Source: Sphingomonas sp. LM7 (lineage in GTDB: Bacteria; Pseudomonadota; Alphaproteobacteria; Sphingomonadales; Sphingomonadaceae). From it: a stretch of 64,000 bases of DNA. Below, piece by piece: positions 53,779-64,000 of the stretch; the first letter of the stretch is position 1; every line of letters begins with the position of its first letter. Location of the stretch: the NCBI RefSeq assembly GCF_002002925.1, contig NZ_CP019511.1, positions 992,001 to 1,056,000 of the forward strand, read 5' to 3'. The notes beneath the pieces were generated by a model. That model was given only the letters and a program-made list of their open reading frames with translations, had not been told where the DNA came from and ran no database searches. The position numbers were made by a program, and so were the translations under genes.

Positions 53779-54847
53779 GGCGCGCCAAGCAGGAACCGGT
53801 ACAGGGACCTGGCTTTGGCGAGCTGTTCGCGGCGTTGCCCGTTGCGGTGCTGGTGATTGATCCGGACGGACGCATCGCCCATGCCAATTCCGCGTGCGAG
53901 CTGCTGCTCAATCACAGCGAAACGACGATGGTCGGGCAGCCCTATGACGCAGTGCTGCGCCCACCCGAGGACTATGCCGATCGCCGCGACGGCCACGGCT
54001 TTGCGGCGTTCGACATCGAGATCGAAGCGATCCGCGGCCCGCGCGTCCGTGTCGATTTCGTCGAAACACCGGTCGCCGACCAGCCCGGATGGCGGATCGT
54101 CACGCTCCATCATGCGCCCCAATCGCGACGCGTGGCGCAAGGCGCTGATCGCACCGCGGGCGCGCGCGCCGCAGTCGGCGCGGCGGCGATGCTGGCGCAT
54201 GAGATCAAGAACCCGCTCTCGGGAATCCGCGGCGCCGCGCAGCTGCTCGAGAGCGGCAGTGAGGAGCGCGAGCTCACTCAGCTGATCACCACCGAAGTCG
54301 ACCGCATCGTCGCGCTGATCGACCGGATGCAGGACTTCACCGATACCCGCCCGCTCAAGCTGGCGCCGACCAACATCTATCCGTTGCTCGATCACGCGCG
54401 GCGCGTGGCGCTAGCCGGGTTCGCACGGGGCATGGTGATCGAGGAGCATTTCGATCCCTCGCTGCCGCCGGTTCTGGTCGATTCCGATGCGCTCCTCCAA
54501 GTGCTGGTCAATCTGCTCAAGAATGCCGCCGAGGCGCTTAGCGGGCTGGCCAAGCCGCGAATCACGCTGGCGACTGCCTATCGCCACGGGATGTCGGTGA
54601 GCACCGGCGCGGGACGGCCGCGCCAGCCGCTGCCGATCGAAATACTCGTCATCGACAATGGGCCCGGCGCGCCCGCCGATATTGCCGAGCATCTGTTCGA
54701 GCCGTTCGTGTCGGGCAAGCCGGAAGGGAAGGGATTGGGGTTGCCGCTGGTCGAGAAGCTTGTCCGCGACATGGGCGGCATCGTACAATATGCCCGCGAG
54801 CGCGAACCCGAGGTCACGCTGTTCCGAATCCTGTTGCCGAGGGCGGC

Positions 54848-54851
<4 letters not shown>
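53754..54851 (+). CDS. ntrB: Nitrogen regulation sensor kinase NtrB
   Basis: A 365-residue soluble histidine kinase: PAS domain at about 20-110 ([20 protein letters not shown]), H-box [21 protein letters not shown]-box [14 protein letters not shown], and ATP-binding G boxes [13 protein letters not shown] and [17 protein letters not shown]. NtrB senses nitrogen status through PII proteins and phosphorylates NtrC. Overlaps dusB by 25 bases and ntrC by four. Confidence 0.94.
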
Positions 54852-56290
<1,439 letters not shown>

Positions 56291-56350
56291 CGACGATTAG
56301 CGTAAAATTATGTGTTCTTTCGGCCACAATCTCGTTGTATCTAGGCAACG

Positions 56351-58609
56351 ATGGATGCCGTGACCGAGCAGATTGCAGAAGCTGCACCGCGCAAGCGGCG
56401 GCTGAGCGTCACGCCGGGGGTAGAGCTCGGCGTGCTGGTGCTCGCGATCGTGGTCGCCACGGTAACCTACGCCATCGTCAGTGGCCGCGGGTCGTCCGAG
56501 CAGTTGCTCGCGCCGCCGGTGATTGCGCTGCTCCTCGTCGCCAATCTGATCTCGTGCGGTGCGCTCATCGTGCTGCTGGGCCGGCGCGTAGCTAAGCGGC
56601 GCGCGGCGCGATCGCCGTCTGGCGGGGAAGGGCGGCTGCATGTACGGCTCGTCGCGATCTTCTCGGTGCTGGCATCGGTGCCGACGGTGCTGCTCGCGGT
56701 GATCGCGTCGCTGCTGTTCCAATATGCAGCCGATTTCTGGTTCTCGCCCCGCACGCAAAGCATGCTCGATAATTCGCAGCGGCTGGCGCAGGAATCCTAT
56801 GCGCAGCTGCTCAGCTATGTCGACAACGAGAATGTAGCGATGGCGAACGACGTCCGGCGGATGCTGTTCGAATATCGCTGGGAGCCCGACAGCGCCGAAT
56901 TCAAGAGCACGCTGGCGCAATCGGTGTTCCAGCGCAGCCTGGCCAGCGCGGTTCTCTTTACCGTGGACGCCAAGGGGCAGATCCAGACGATCGCGATCGT
57001 CAAAAACTCCGACCGCAACCCGATGCAGGACATCGAGTATAACGATATCAAGAAGCTGCGGAGCGGCGCGCCGAGCGTAGTCGGCACCAATGCCCAGCGC
57101 ACCTATTCCTTCGCGCGGGTCGAGGGCACCGACTTCTATCTCTATGCGACGCGCGAAGTAGGGGCCAAGGAGATGGCCGACCGCGTCGAGCGTGTCCGTG
57201 CCGTACTCACCGACTATCAGACGCTGCTGAGCCGAACGCGTGCGTTTCAGCTGCAATTCAACGTGGCGCTGCTGGTGATTTCGCTGCTTGTGATCGGAGT
57301 CGTGGTGTTCATCGCGCTCGCCGTCGCGGATCGGCTGGTCCGGCCGGTCAACGAACTGGTCGGCGCAGCGCGCAAGGTGGCGGCGGGCGACCTCAATGCG
57401 CGGGTGCCCGAGCGCCGGACGCGCGACGAGATCGGCGTGCTGTCGGCAGCATTCAACCAGATGACGAGCCGGCTGCAGGAACAGACCAACGCGCTGGTCA
57501 CTGCCAATGCGCAGATCGAAAGCCGCCGTGCCCTGATCGAGGCAGTGATGTCGGGGGTCTCCGCCGGGGTCATCTCGATCGCCTCGGACCGGACGGTGCG
57601 GCTGATGAACGCCTCGGCGCTCGCCCTGCTGCGGCGTGATGAGCAGGATTGGGCCGGCAAGCCGCTCGGCGCGATTGCGCCCGAGCTCGACGAACTGCTC
57701 GACCAGCCCGAGCGCGAGGCGGTCGCGCAGGTCACCGTGGGCGGCGAGGCGCGGACGCTCGCGGTCAAGATCACTTCTGACGAGGCGGGGCAGGTTCTCA
57801 CCTTTGACGACATCACCCAGCAGTTGCTCGACCAGCGCCGCGCGGCCTGGTCCGATGTGGCGCGGCGGATCGCGCACGAAATCAAGAACCCGCTTACACC
57901 GATTCAGCTCGCCGCCGAGCGCCTCCAGCGCCGCTACGGCAAGCAGATCGAAGGCGGGGAGGGTGTGTTCAGCCAGCTTACCGGTACCATCATCCGCCAG
58001 GTCGGCGATCTGCGGCGGATGGTCGACGAATTCTCGTCGTTTGCGCGGATGCCCAAGCCGCTGTTCCGGCGCGAGTCGCTGCTCGACATCGCGCGGCAAG
58101 CGATGTTCCTTCATGAAGTCGCGCATCCGACGATCCGCTTCGAGCTCGATACCCCCGACGATCCGCCGAGCCTCGTCTCGGATCGCCGCCAGATGGGGCA
58201 GGCGCTAACCAACGTCATCAAGAACGCCGTCGAGGCGATCGAGGCCCGTGGCGAGGGCGAGGCGCTGCCGCAAGGCGAAGTTTCGCTGACGATCCGGGAG
58301 GAAGACGAGAACCGCATCCTCCTGACCGTCGCCGACAACGGCGTCGGCCTGCCGGTCGAGCGCGATCGCATCGTCGAGCCCTACATGACGACGCGCAGCC
58401 GCGGCACCGGGCTTGGCCTCGCGATCGTCAAGAAGATCGTCGAGGAGCATTGCGGCACGATCGCATTCAGCGACCATGCGGGCGGCGGCACCGTCGTCAC
58501 GATCGCCTTCGATACCGAGGCGCTCGACAAGCTCGCCCTTCAGAACACCGATGCCGACGCCGCCGAACCGCGCGCGCCGGCCCTTACCAGAACCGGAAAA
58601 CCCTCATGA
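56351..58609 (+). CDS. ntrY: Nitrogen sensor kinase NtrY
   Basis: A 752-residue membrane histidine kinase. Three N-terminal spans before residue 125 (for example VELGVLVLAIVVATVTYAIV), a periplasmic region, another span near 305, HAMP (ADRLVRPVNELVGAARKVAA), PAS, H-box [20 protein letters not shown], and ATP boxes VADNGVGLPVERD and TRSRGTGLGLAIVKKIV. It begins 60 bases after ntrC and overlaps ntrX (ATGA). It and NtrX modulate nitrogen and redox responses in alphaproteobacteria. Confidence 0.95.
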   Translation: MDAVTEQIAEAAPRKRRLSVTPGVELGVLVLAIVVATVTYAIVSGRGSSEQLLAPPVIALLLVANLISCGALIVLLGRRVAKRRAARSPSGGEGRLHVRLVAIFSVLASVPTVLLAVIASLLFQYAADFWFSPRTQSMLDNSQRLAQESYAQLLSYVDNENVAMANDVRRMLFEYRWEPDSAEFKSTLAQSVFQRSLASAVLFTVDAKGQIQTIAIVKNSDRNPMQDIEYNDIKKLRSGAPSVVGTNAQRTYSFARVEGTDFYLYATREVGAKEMADRVERVRAVLTDYQTLLSRTRAFQLQFNVALLVISLLVIGVVVFIALAVADRLVRPVNELVGAARKVAAGDLNARVPERRTRDEIGVLSAAFNQMTSRLQEQTNALVTANAQIESRRALIEAVMSGVSAGVISIASDRTVRLMNASALALLRRDEQDWAGKPLGAIAPELDELLDQPEREAVAQVTVGGEARTLAVKITSDEAGQVLTFDDITQQLLDQRRAAWSDVARRIAHEIKNPLTPIQLAAERLQRRYGKQIEGGEGVFSQLTGTIIRQVGDLRRMVDEFSSFARMPKPLFRRESLLDIARQAMFLHEVAHPTIRFELDTPDDPPSLVSDRRQMGQALTNVIKNAVEAIEARGEGEALPQGEVSLTIREEDENRILLTVADNGVGLPVERDRIVEPYMTTRSRGTGLGLAIVKKIVEEHCGTIAFSDHAGGGTVVTIAFDTEALDKLALQNTDADAAEPRAPALTRTGKPS

Positions 58610-59985
58610 GCCTCGATATCCTCGTCGTCGACGACGAACGCGACATCCGCGAACTGGTCGCGGGTGTGCTGGAAGACGAAGGCTATGAGACGCGTGGCGC
58701 CGCCGATAGTGATGCCGCGCTGGAAGCCATCGCCGAGCGCCGGCCCAGCCTGGTGCTGCTCGACGTGTGGCTGCAGGGCTCGCGGCTCGACGGGCTCGAA
58801 CTGCTCGACGAGATGAAGCGGCGCGATCCCTCGATCCCGGTGCTGGTGATCTCGGGACATGGCAATATCGATACCGCAGTGGCCGCGATCCGCCGGGGCG
58901 CTTCCGACTTCATCGAGAAGCCGTTCGAGGCCGAGCGGCTGCTGCTGCTGGTCGAGCGCGCGACCGAGACCGAACGGCTGCGCCGCGAAGTCGTGTCGCT
59001 GCGACTCTCGGTCGGGCGCGAGAATGACCTGACCGGCAATTCCGCGGCGATCAACACCGTGCGCGCCACCCTGAAGCGCGTCGCCTCGACCGGAAGCCGG
59101 GTGCTGATCAACGGCGGCGCGGGCGTCGGCAAGGAAGTCGCGGCGCGGCTGCTCCACGGCTGGAGCCAGCGCTCGGCCGCGCCCTTCGTAATCGTCAGCG
59201 CGGCGCGGATGACGCCCGAGCGAGTCGAGGAGGAATTGTTCGGTGCGGAGGAGGGGGGCGACCTCGTCCGCCCCGGGCTGCTCGAACAGGCGCACGGCGG
59301 CACGCTGTTCCTGGACGAGATCGCCGACATGCCAATCGCGACGCAGGCGCGGATACTGCGCGTGCTCACCGACCAGAGCTTCAGCCGAGTCGGGGGTACG
59401 CGCGTCGTCAAGGTCGACGTCCGCGTCGTATCGGCGACCGCGCGCGACCTGATGGCCGAGATCGCCGCGGGGCGCTTCCGCGAGGATCTCTATTACCGGT
59501 TGAACGTCGTCCCGGTCTCGATCCCGCCGCTCACCGACCGGCGCGAGGACATCCCGGTGCTCGTCGAGCATTTCGTGGCGCACTACGCGAATGAGCGCCG
59601 CGTGCCGACGCCCGAAGTGGCGCCCGATGCCATGGTCGCGCTGCAGAGCTATGAATGGCCGGGCAATGTCCGCCAGCTGCGCAATGTCGTCGAGCGTACC
59701 GTCATCCTGGCGCCGGGCGACCGGATCGGGCGGATCGACCTTGATCTGTTGCCTCCCGAAGTGCTCGGCAAGCCCGGCGATGCCGGCGGCGCGACGGGCG
59801 CTAATGCGATCATGGGTGCACCGCTCAAGGAGGCGCGCGAGACCTTCGAGCGCGAATATCTGCGCGTCCAGATCCGCCGCTTCTCCGGCAATATCTCGCG
59901 CACCGCGAGCTTCATCGGGATGGAGCGATCGGCGCTGCACCGCAAATTGAAGCTGCTGGGCATCACCGAGACGCGCGAGGAATAG
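58606..59985 (+). CDS. ntrX: Response regulator NtrX, lacking the GAFTGA loop
   Basis: A 459-residue regulator. Receiver: ILVVDDERDIRELVAGVLED, phospho-Asp in LVLLDVWLQGSRLDGLELLD. AAA+ domain: Walker A INGGAGVGKEVAARLLHG, Walker B TLFLDEIADMPIATQA. Where NtrC has GAFTGA, this protein reads EELFGAEEGGDLVRPGLLEQ, so it should not activate sigma-54. This is a known trait of the NtrX group. Helix-turn-helix near the end: SRTASFIGMERSALHRKLKL. The ATG at 58606 overlaps the ntrY stop; a longer upstream frame is rejected. Confidence 0.95.
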   Translation: MSLDILVVDDERDIRELVAGVLEDEGYETRGAADSDAALEAIAERRPSLVLLDVWLQGSRLDGLELLDEMKRRDPSIPVLVISGHGNIDTAVAAIRRGASDFIEKPFEAERLLLLVERATETERLRREVVSLRLSVGRENDLTGNSAAINTVRATLKRVASTGSRVLINGGAGVGKEVAARLLHGWSQRSAAPFVIVSAARMTPERVEEELFGAEEGGDLVRPGLLEQAHGGTLFLDEIADMPIATQARILRVLTDQSFSRVGGTRVVKVDVRVVSATARDLMAEIAAGRFREDLYYRLNVVPVSIPPLTDRREDIPVLVEHFVAHYANERRVPTPEVAPDAMVALQSYEWPGNVRQLRNVVERTVILAPGDRIGRIDLDLLPPEVLGKPGDAGGATGANAIMGAPLKEARETFEREYLRVQIRRFSGNISRTASFIGMERSALHRKLKLLGITETREE

Positions 59986-60107
59986 GTTGGACGCGGCGCC
60001 GCCGAACCAATAGACTGCAGGCTCCGCACCAAGGTGGCGCGGCATTCCGACGCCGGGAACCGGCGCGAAGCGGGACACGAGCCCGCCAAGAATAGAAGGA
60101 AACTATG

Positions 60108-60599
60108 ATGGCCGAGAAGCAGACCTCGCTTCAGGACCTTTTCCTCAACTCGCTTCGGCGCTCCAAGGTGCCGGTGACGATGTTCCTCGTGAAGGGCGTC
60201 AAGCTCCAGGGGATCGTCACCTGGTTCGACAATTTCTCGGTGCTCCTCCGCCGCGACGGCCAGTCGCAGCTGATCTACAAGCATGCCATCTCGACGATCA
60301 TGCCCGCGGGCCCGATCGATCTCGCCTCGCTTCTCGAAGCAGCGGGAGAGTTCCAGCACAAGAACCCGGTTTTGCAGGAGATTTTCCTCAACGCCGTGCG
60401 CCGCCAGCAGGAAAACGTCACTATGTTCCTGGTGAACGGCGTGATGCTCCAAGGCCAGATCGCCGCATTCGACCTGTTCTGCATGCTGCTCCAGCGCGAA
60501 GGCATGGCCCAGTTGGTGTACAAGCACGCGGTGTCGACCATCCAGCCGGCGCATCCGCTCAACCTCGCCGAGGAAACAACGGCGCCCGACGGCGATTGA
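60108..60599 (+). CDS. hfq: Tandem (two-domain) RNA chaperone Hfq
   Basis: A 163-residue protein made of two complete Hfq (Sm-like) domains, about residues 4-70 and 85-150, against 70-100 residues for ordinary Hfq. Both keep the LQD/E-x-FLN start, the FLV-x-GV-x-LQG strand and YKHA-(I/V)-ST. Domain 1 is near canonical ([14 protein letters not shown]); domain 2 has a changed rim (VRRQQENV) and Met for the usual distal-face Lys (GVMLQG). Three chains could form a pseudo-hexamer. AAGGA is four bases from ATG 60105 and seven from ATG 60108, so I prefer the latter. Followed by hflX as in many bacteria. I recall tandem Hfq being noted in Novosphingobium. Confidence 0.94.
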   Translation: MAEKQTSLQDLFLNSLRRSKVPVTMFLVKGVKLQGIVTWFDNFSVLLRRDGQSQLIYKHAISTIMPAGPIDLASLLEAAGEFQHKNPVLQEIFLNAVRRQQENVTMFLVNGVMLQGQIAAFDLFCMLLQREGMAQLVYKHAVSTIQPAHPLNLAEETTAPDGD

Positions 60600-60605
60600 G
60601 CATCC

Positions 60606-61898
60606 ATGTCCACTGGTTTTGATCGCGACGCCGACGAGTTCTCCCGCGGCGCGCGGGCGATTGTCGTCTATCCCGAAATGGGCGGCAGCTCGCGTGATGC
60701 GGAAGCGCGTCTCGAAGAGACCGCCGGGCTTGCCGCGGCGATCGGAGTCGAGGTGCGCGAGAAGCTCGCAGTCAAGCTGCGCCAGCCAAAGCCGGGGACG
60801 CTGATCGGCTCGGGCCAGGTCGAGGCGATCGCGGAAACCGTGCGCGATCAGGAGCTTCAGCTCGCGGTCTTCGACGCGGCCTTAACGCCGGTGCAACAGC
60901 GCAACCTCGAAACCGCGCTCAAGTGCAAGGTGATCGATCGCACCGGGCTGATCCTTGAGATTTTCGGCGAGCGCGCGCGTACTGCCGAGGGGCGGCTGCA
61001 GGTCGAGCTTGCCCATCTGGATTACCAGGCGGGCCGGCTGGTGCGCAGCTGGACCCATCTGGAGCGCCAGCGCGGCGGGTTCGGCTTTCTCGGCGGACCC
61101 GGCGAGACACAGATCGAAGCCGATCGGCGGTTGATTCGCGACCGGATGGCGCGGCTCAAGAAGGAGCTCGACCAGGTCAGCCGAACGCGGACGCTCCACC
61201 GCGACCGGCGCCAGCGCGCGCCGTGGCCGGTGATCGCGCTGGTCGGCTACACCAATGCTGGAAAGTCCACGCTTTTCAATCGCTTGACCGGTGCTGACGT
61301 CATGGCGGAGAACCTTCTCTTCGCGACGCTGGACCCGACCTTGCGGCAGATCTCGCTGCCCGGCATCGACAAGGCGATCCTCTCCGACACGGTGGGGTTC
61401 GTCTCCGAACTGCCGACCCAGTTGGTCGCGGCGTTCAAGGCGACGCTGGAGGAAGTGGTGTCGGCCGACCTGCTGATCCATGTCCGCGACATCGCGCACC
61501 CCGATACCGACGCCCAGCGCGCCGATGTCGAGAAGGTGCTGAGCGAGATCGGCGTGGCGCTGGAAACCCCGCGGTTCGAGGCCTGGAACAAGCTCGACCT
61601 GCTCGACGAGGAGCGGCGCGCGCTGTTGCTCGACGATGCCGGCAAGCGCGAGGACGTGATGCCGATCTCGGCCTGGACGGGCGAGGGGATCGATACGCTG
61701 ATCGAAACGGTCGCTGCACGGCTGACCGCGGGACACCGGCGCTACACGATCACGCTGCCTGCTGGCGACGGGGCGGGGGGCGCCTGGCTCCACCAGCACG
61801 GCGAAGTGGTCGAGCAGCGGATCGAGGGCGATGCGGCGGTGTACGAAGTCCGCATGGCGCCGGGCGACTATGAGCGGTTTCTCACCCGACAGGGGTGA
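60606..61898 (+). CDS. hflX: Ribosome-rescue GTPase HflX
   Basis: A 430-residue GTPase that splits stalled ribosomes under stress. The N-terminal HflX domain has QPKPGTLIGSGQVEAIAETV; the linker GFGFLGGPGETQIEADRRLI; G1 is ALVGYTNAGKSTLFNRLTG, G3 SDTVGFVSELP, G4 AWNKLDLL. It starts six bases after hfq. It is followed by a 404-base gap that holds only a degenerate repeat. Confidence 0.95.
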   Translation: MSTGFDRDADEFSRGARAIVVYPEMGGSSRDAEARLEETAGLAAAIGVEVREKLAVKLRQPKPGTLIGSGQVEAIAETVRDQELQLAVFDAALTPVQQRNLETALKCKVIDRTGLILEIFGERARTAEGRLQVELAHLDYQAGRLVRSWTHLERQRGGFGFLGGPGETQIEADRRLIRDRMARLKKELDQVSRTRTLHRDRRQRAPWPVIALVGYTNAGKSTLFNRLTGADVMAENLLFATLDPTLRQISLPGIDKAILSDTVGFVSELPTQLVAAFKATLEEVVSADLLIHVRDIAHPDTDAQRADVEKVLSEIGVALETPRFEAWNKLDLLDEERRALLLDDAGKREDVMPISAWTGEGIDTLIETVAARLTAGHRRYTITLPAGDGAGGAWLHQHGEVVEQRIEGDAAVYEVRMAPGDYERFLTRQG

Positions 61899-62098
61899 AT
61901 GTGGACACTGTGAAACGCGGAAACCGATTTTTCGGCGCGACGGCCGATTTTGTGGGTTCGACCGGGGAAAGCGGAACATGGCGTCGCCGACGTTGACACG
62001 GTGACGCTGCGGGCATTCCACATTGGTGGCTAAAGGCGTCGATAGGTCGCACGATTGCTGGCGAAGGCCGCAGCGCAACGTCGCGGGGACGCGATGTG

Positions 62099-62131
62099 AA
62101 TCCGGGCCCCGGCCCTCGCCGGGGTGACGAG
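62099..62131. repeat. Half copy of the family C palindromic repeat
   Basis: GAATCCGGGCCCCGGCCCTC followed by GCCGGGGTGACGAG matches the right arm of the family C elements at 17292-17320 and 37329-37358 with changes; no left arm is seen. It lies in the 404-base gap between hflX and the convergent mazG (61899-62302), where I find no gene. Confidence 0.55.
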
Positions 62132-62302
62132 AGGGACTTTTCTGGGCTCGACGGTTGAAAGAGCGGGTGGCGGTTCGGCGACCGCCGGCCAACTGAGCAC
62201 GCGAAATCCTACTTCGCAATTGGATCGCCGCCAGCGCCATTCAAACAGAAGAAACAGGATCCCGGCCAACGGCCGCGATTATCGCTTATTCGGGTCGTGA
62301 CC

Positions 62303-63055
62303 CTAGCCCTGCGCCTTTGCGCTGACCCACAGCGCTTCCTTCGCATCGAGATCCAGGCCTTCGAATGCGTCGCCAGCTTCGTCTTCCATCGCCTTGAAAC
62401 GGCGCTCGAACTTGGCATTGGCGCCGCGCAGCGCAGCTTCGGGATCGATACCGTGCTTGCGGGCCCAGTTGACCACAGCGAACAGCAGGTCGCCGATTTC
62501 CTCCGCGCGATGCTCGGGCGTCGTCGCGGCTTCGACTTCGGCGAGTTCCTCATCAATCTTGGCGCGGGCGCCGCTGGGGTCCGGCCAGTCGAAGCCGGTG
62601 CGGGCAGCGCGCTTCTGGAGCTTTTCGGCGCGAAGCAAGGCGGGGAGGCCAAGCGCGACGCCGGCCAGCGCGCTTTCATGCCCCTTGGCGCCCCGCTCCG
62701 CGGCCTTGATTTGTTCCCATAGATGATGGCCGCCATTCTCGGCCTCGCCGAAGATGTGGGGGTGGCGGCGCTCCATCTTGTCGCTGATCGATGCGATAAC
62801 GTCGGGAAGCGCGAAATGGCCGGCTTCCTCGGCAATGCGGCTGTGGAACACGACCTGGAGGAGCAGATCGCCAAGTTCGTCCCTGAGCTCGGCGACGTCG
62901 CCGCGATGGATGGCGTCGGCGACTTCATAGGCCTCCTCGATCGTGTAGGGCGCGATCGTCTCGAAGGTCTGGACGCTATCCCATTCGCAGCCGTGCACGG
63001 GGTCACGCAGGCGGGCCATGATCGCAGTAAGTCGGGCGATGGGAATGTCGGTCAC
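62303..63055 (-). CDS. mazG: Nucleoside triphosphate pyrophosphohydrolase MazG
   Basis: A 250-residue enzyme of two MazG repeats that hydrolyses NTPs to NMPs and can lower ppGpp. The first repeat has DPVHGCEWDSVQTFETIAPY and EEAYEVADAIHRGDVAELRD with the metal-binding EExxE pattern; the second has KIDEELAEVEAATTPEHRAE and EIGDLLFAVVNWARKHGI. MazG here is a stand-alone housekeeping protein; no mazEF toxin pair is present. Confidence 0.94.
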   Translation of the reverse strand: MTDIPIARLTAIMARLRDPVHGCEWDSVQTFETIAPYTIEEAYEVADAIHRGDVAELRDELGDLLLQVVFHSRIAEEAGHFALPDVIASISDKMERRHPHIFGEAENGGHHLWEQIKAAERGAKGHESALAGVALGLPALLRAEKLQKRAARTGFDWPDPSGARAKIDEELAEVEAATTPEHRAEEIGDLLFAVVNWARKHGIDPEAALRGANAKFERRFKAMEDEAGDAFEGLDLDAKEALWVSAKAQG

Positions 63056-63127
63056 GAAAGCGTCCTCAACTGAGTCGCGCGAGGAATAGGGGCTGCGGGC
63101 ACCTCGGCAAAGGCACGCGAGGCGTTT

Positions 63128-63757
63128 TCAGCGCTTGCACCCGCGTGACGGGGCCTTCGCCGGGACCGCGTGCAGTTCCGCAGAGGGATAGCGGACCGGC
63201 ACGAGTTCGATGCCGCGGCAATCGATGATACCCCATCTGCCGCCGGTGACGACGTGGTGCTCGCCGCCATCGACGGGCATCAGGCTGCAGCCGATGCAGA
63301 CCTCGGCGCGGCCGCGCTCGAACGGTTCGCCCCAATCATAGGCGGTGCGGATGCGGACGCGGAGCTGGCGATCGACATAGGCCAGATGGCCACCGATCCG
63401 GCCCCGCGCGAGGCCCCACGAGAACGGATCGGGACCATTGTCGAAGGTCAGCATGCGAGCCATTCGGCCATTGCGGTGGCGATAGAACCAGCCGGCCTGC
63501 GCGATCGAAAGCTGGGCGAGCCCGTGATCGTAGCCGAGCCTTGCGACGACCGCCGGAGCCAGCCGGGGCTGCTCGGAGGCGTCGGTCGCGCAGGCTTCGG
63601 CATGTTCCAGCATGCCGCTGCGGTCCGAATAGAAGCACGCCACCGGATAGTCTGAAGGCTGGGCTTCGACGACCGCCGGGATCGCCAGCAGCGGCAGTGC
63701 TGCGATCGCAGGGAAGTGGGTCCGAATGACGGCTAATGTAAGAACGATAATATACAT
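63128..63757 (-). CDS. WG-repeat-like exported protein
   Basis: A 209-residue protein with a hydrophobic export signal (FPAIAALPLLAIPAVVEAQ) and at least two WG (Trp-Gly) repeat-like stretches: WGLARGRIGGHLAYVDRQLR with IRTAYDWGEPFERGRAEVCI, and GRWGIIDCRGIELVPVRYPS. WG proteins are thought to act in protein contacts at the cell surface. The start at ATG 63757 has no clear ribosome-binding site and makes an unusually long signal, so the true start may be nearer the hydrophobic core. Cysteine-rich mature part. Confidence 0.66.
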   Translation of the reverse strand: MYIIVLTLAVIRTHFPAIAALPLLAIPAVVEAQPSDYPVACFYSDRSGMLEHAEACATDASEQPRLAPAVVARLGYDHGLAQLSIAQAGWFYRHRNGRMARMLTFDNGPDPFSWGLARGRIGGHLAYVDRQLRVRIRTAYDWGEPFERGRAEVCIGCSLMPVDGGEHHVVTGGRWGIIDCRGIELVPVRYPSAELHAVPAKAPSRGCKR

Positions 63758-63785
63758 TATGTAAAACGGAGGCGCGTGGCGAATG

Positions 63786-64000
63786 TCAGATGTCGTCCCT
63801 CCGCACCCGGCGCCTTGGCTCGGGCTCGGGCGCGATGCTTGCGTCGGTGCCGGCGTCACTGGCACCGGCCTTGGGCACGAGGATCAGCGTCTTGTTCTCG
63901 ACGCGCCAGCTGTGCAGCTTCGACAGGAAGTTCATGCCGAGCACGTCGAGGTTTCCGAAGCTGTCCGAAACCACCACGCCGAGATCGTCGGTCCTGAGCG
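63786..64000 (-). CDS. Retropepsin-like aspartyl protease, C-terminal part (5' end outside window)
   Basis: The minus-strand frame is open to the window edge and ends at 63786. It encodes LGVVVSDSFGNLDVLGMNFL followed by SKLHSWRVENKTLILVP, which matches the C-terminal part of the TIGR02281-type bacterial retropepsin-like proteases (usual VLGMxFL-S-x-L motif), then a disordered, charged tail of about 27 residues. The catalytic Asp-Thr/Ser-Gly lies outside the window. The gene is 28 bases upstream of the WG-repeat-like gene. Confidence 0.75.
   Translation of the reverse strand, partial: LRTDDLGVVVSDSFGNLDVLGMNFLSKLHSWRVENKTLILVPKAGASDAGTDASIAPEPEPRRRVRRDDI

Noticed and set aside
56297..58126. 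609-codon open frame opposite ntrY
   Set aside because: Antisense shadow with low-complexity Arg/Asp/His content.
62303..63055. mazG as part of a mazEF toxin-antitoxin system
   Set aside because: There is no mazE or mazF; the protein has normal two-repeat MazG architecture and a housekeeping role.

Overview
The window is a dense, high-GC (about two-thirds G+C by eye) chromosomal stretch of an alphaproteobacterium, most likely a sphingomonad (Sphingomonas or a close relative). The evidence is a tandem, two-domain Hfq, a fused IspDF, the alphaproteobacterial order dusB-ntrB-ntrC-ntrY-ntrX-hfq-hflX, GGAAC-N17-GTT (EcfG-type) stress promoters, and short conserved ORFs that I associate with sphingomonads. 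No rRNA, tRNA, CRISPR array, complete insertion sequence or prophage was found. Genes are packed in short co-directional runs with many 4-base ATGA/GTGA or TGATG junctions.

Layout. 1-3717: end of an acyl-CoA dehydrogenase, a YdbS/YdbT-like PH-domain pair, and a convergent SleB-type wall hydrolase. 4051-8722: cysK with an MFS exporter; a 25-residue membrane peptide behind a stress-type promoter; hemerythrin and an HWE histidine kinase (divergent). 8738-10404: glycine-zipper protein, then a lower-GC accessory pocket with a frameshifted VapC remnant and an orphan secreted protein. 10409-17207: uvrD/pcrA, a stress-promoter small membrane protein, a Pho-box-preceded PiT phosphate transporter, an unknown 216-residue protein and an MHS transporter. 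17376-20287: rsmD, a pseudouridine synthase with a long repetitive basic tail, a lone receiver domain, and two unlisted tiny membrane-protein genes. 20476-24184: ampG, a TPR protein, a DUF2939-like protein, ynfA and an unknown. 24256-31698: folC-accD-trpA-trpB-trpF, GNAT, LprI-like, pyrF, lapA. 31907-37219: patatin-like protein, EEP hydrolase, a third stress-promoter small gene, YjbR, purN, purM. 37424-43000: secreted protein, hdaA, ppk1, ppx. 43017-52696: I78-like protein, rnd, aspS, ldhA, ppk2, carbonic anhydrase, lipA, ratA-like, cinA-like, ispDF. 52780-61898: dusB, ntrBC, ntrYX, tandem hfq, hflX. 62303-64000: mazG, WG-repeat protein, end of an aspartyl protease.

How it works together. There are three recurring themes. 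Nitrogen and post-transcriptional control are joined in one strand-coherent block (dusB to hflX). Phosphate and polyphosphate handling is unusually well represented (Pho-box pit, ppk1-ppx, ppk2). Three very small genes (25, 60 and 65 residues) each sit 35-54 bases downstream of a perfect GGAAC-N17-GTT promoter, suggesting small members of the general stress response. At least three families of intergenic palindromic repeats punctuate the operons.

Limits. All calls come from reading the sequence; no similarity search, structure prediction or transcript data was available. Start codons were chosen from ribosome-binding sites, overlaps and family N-termini and are marked where doubtful.
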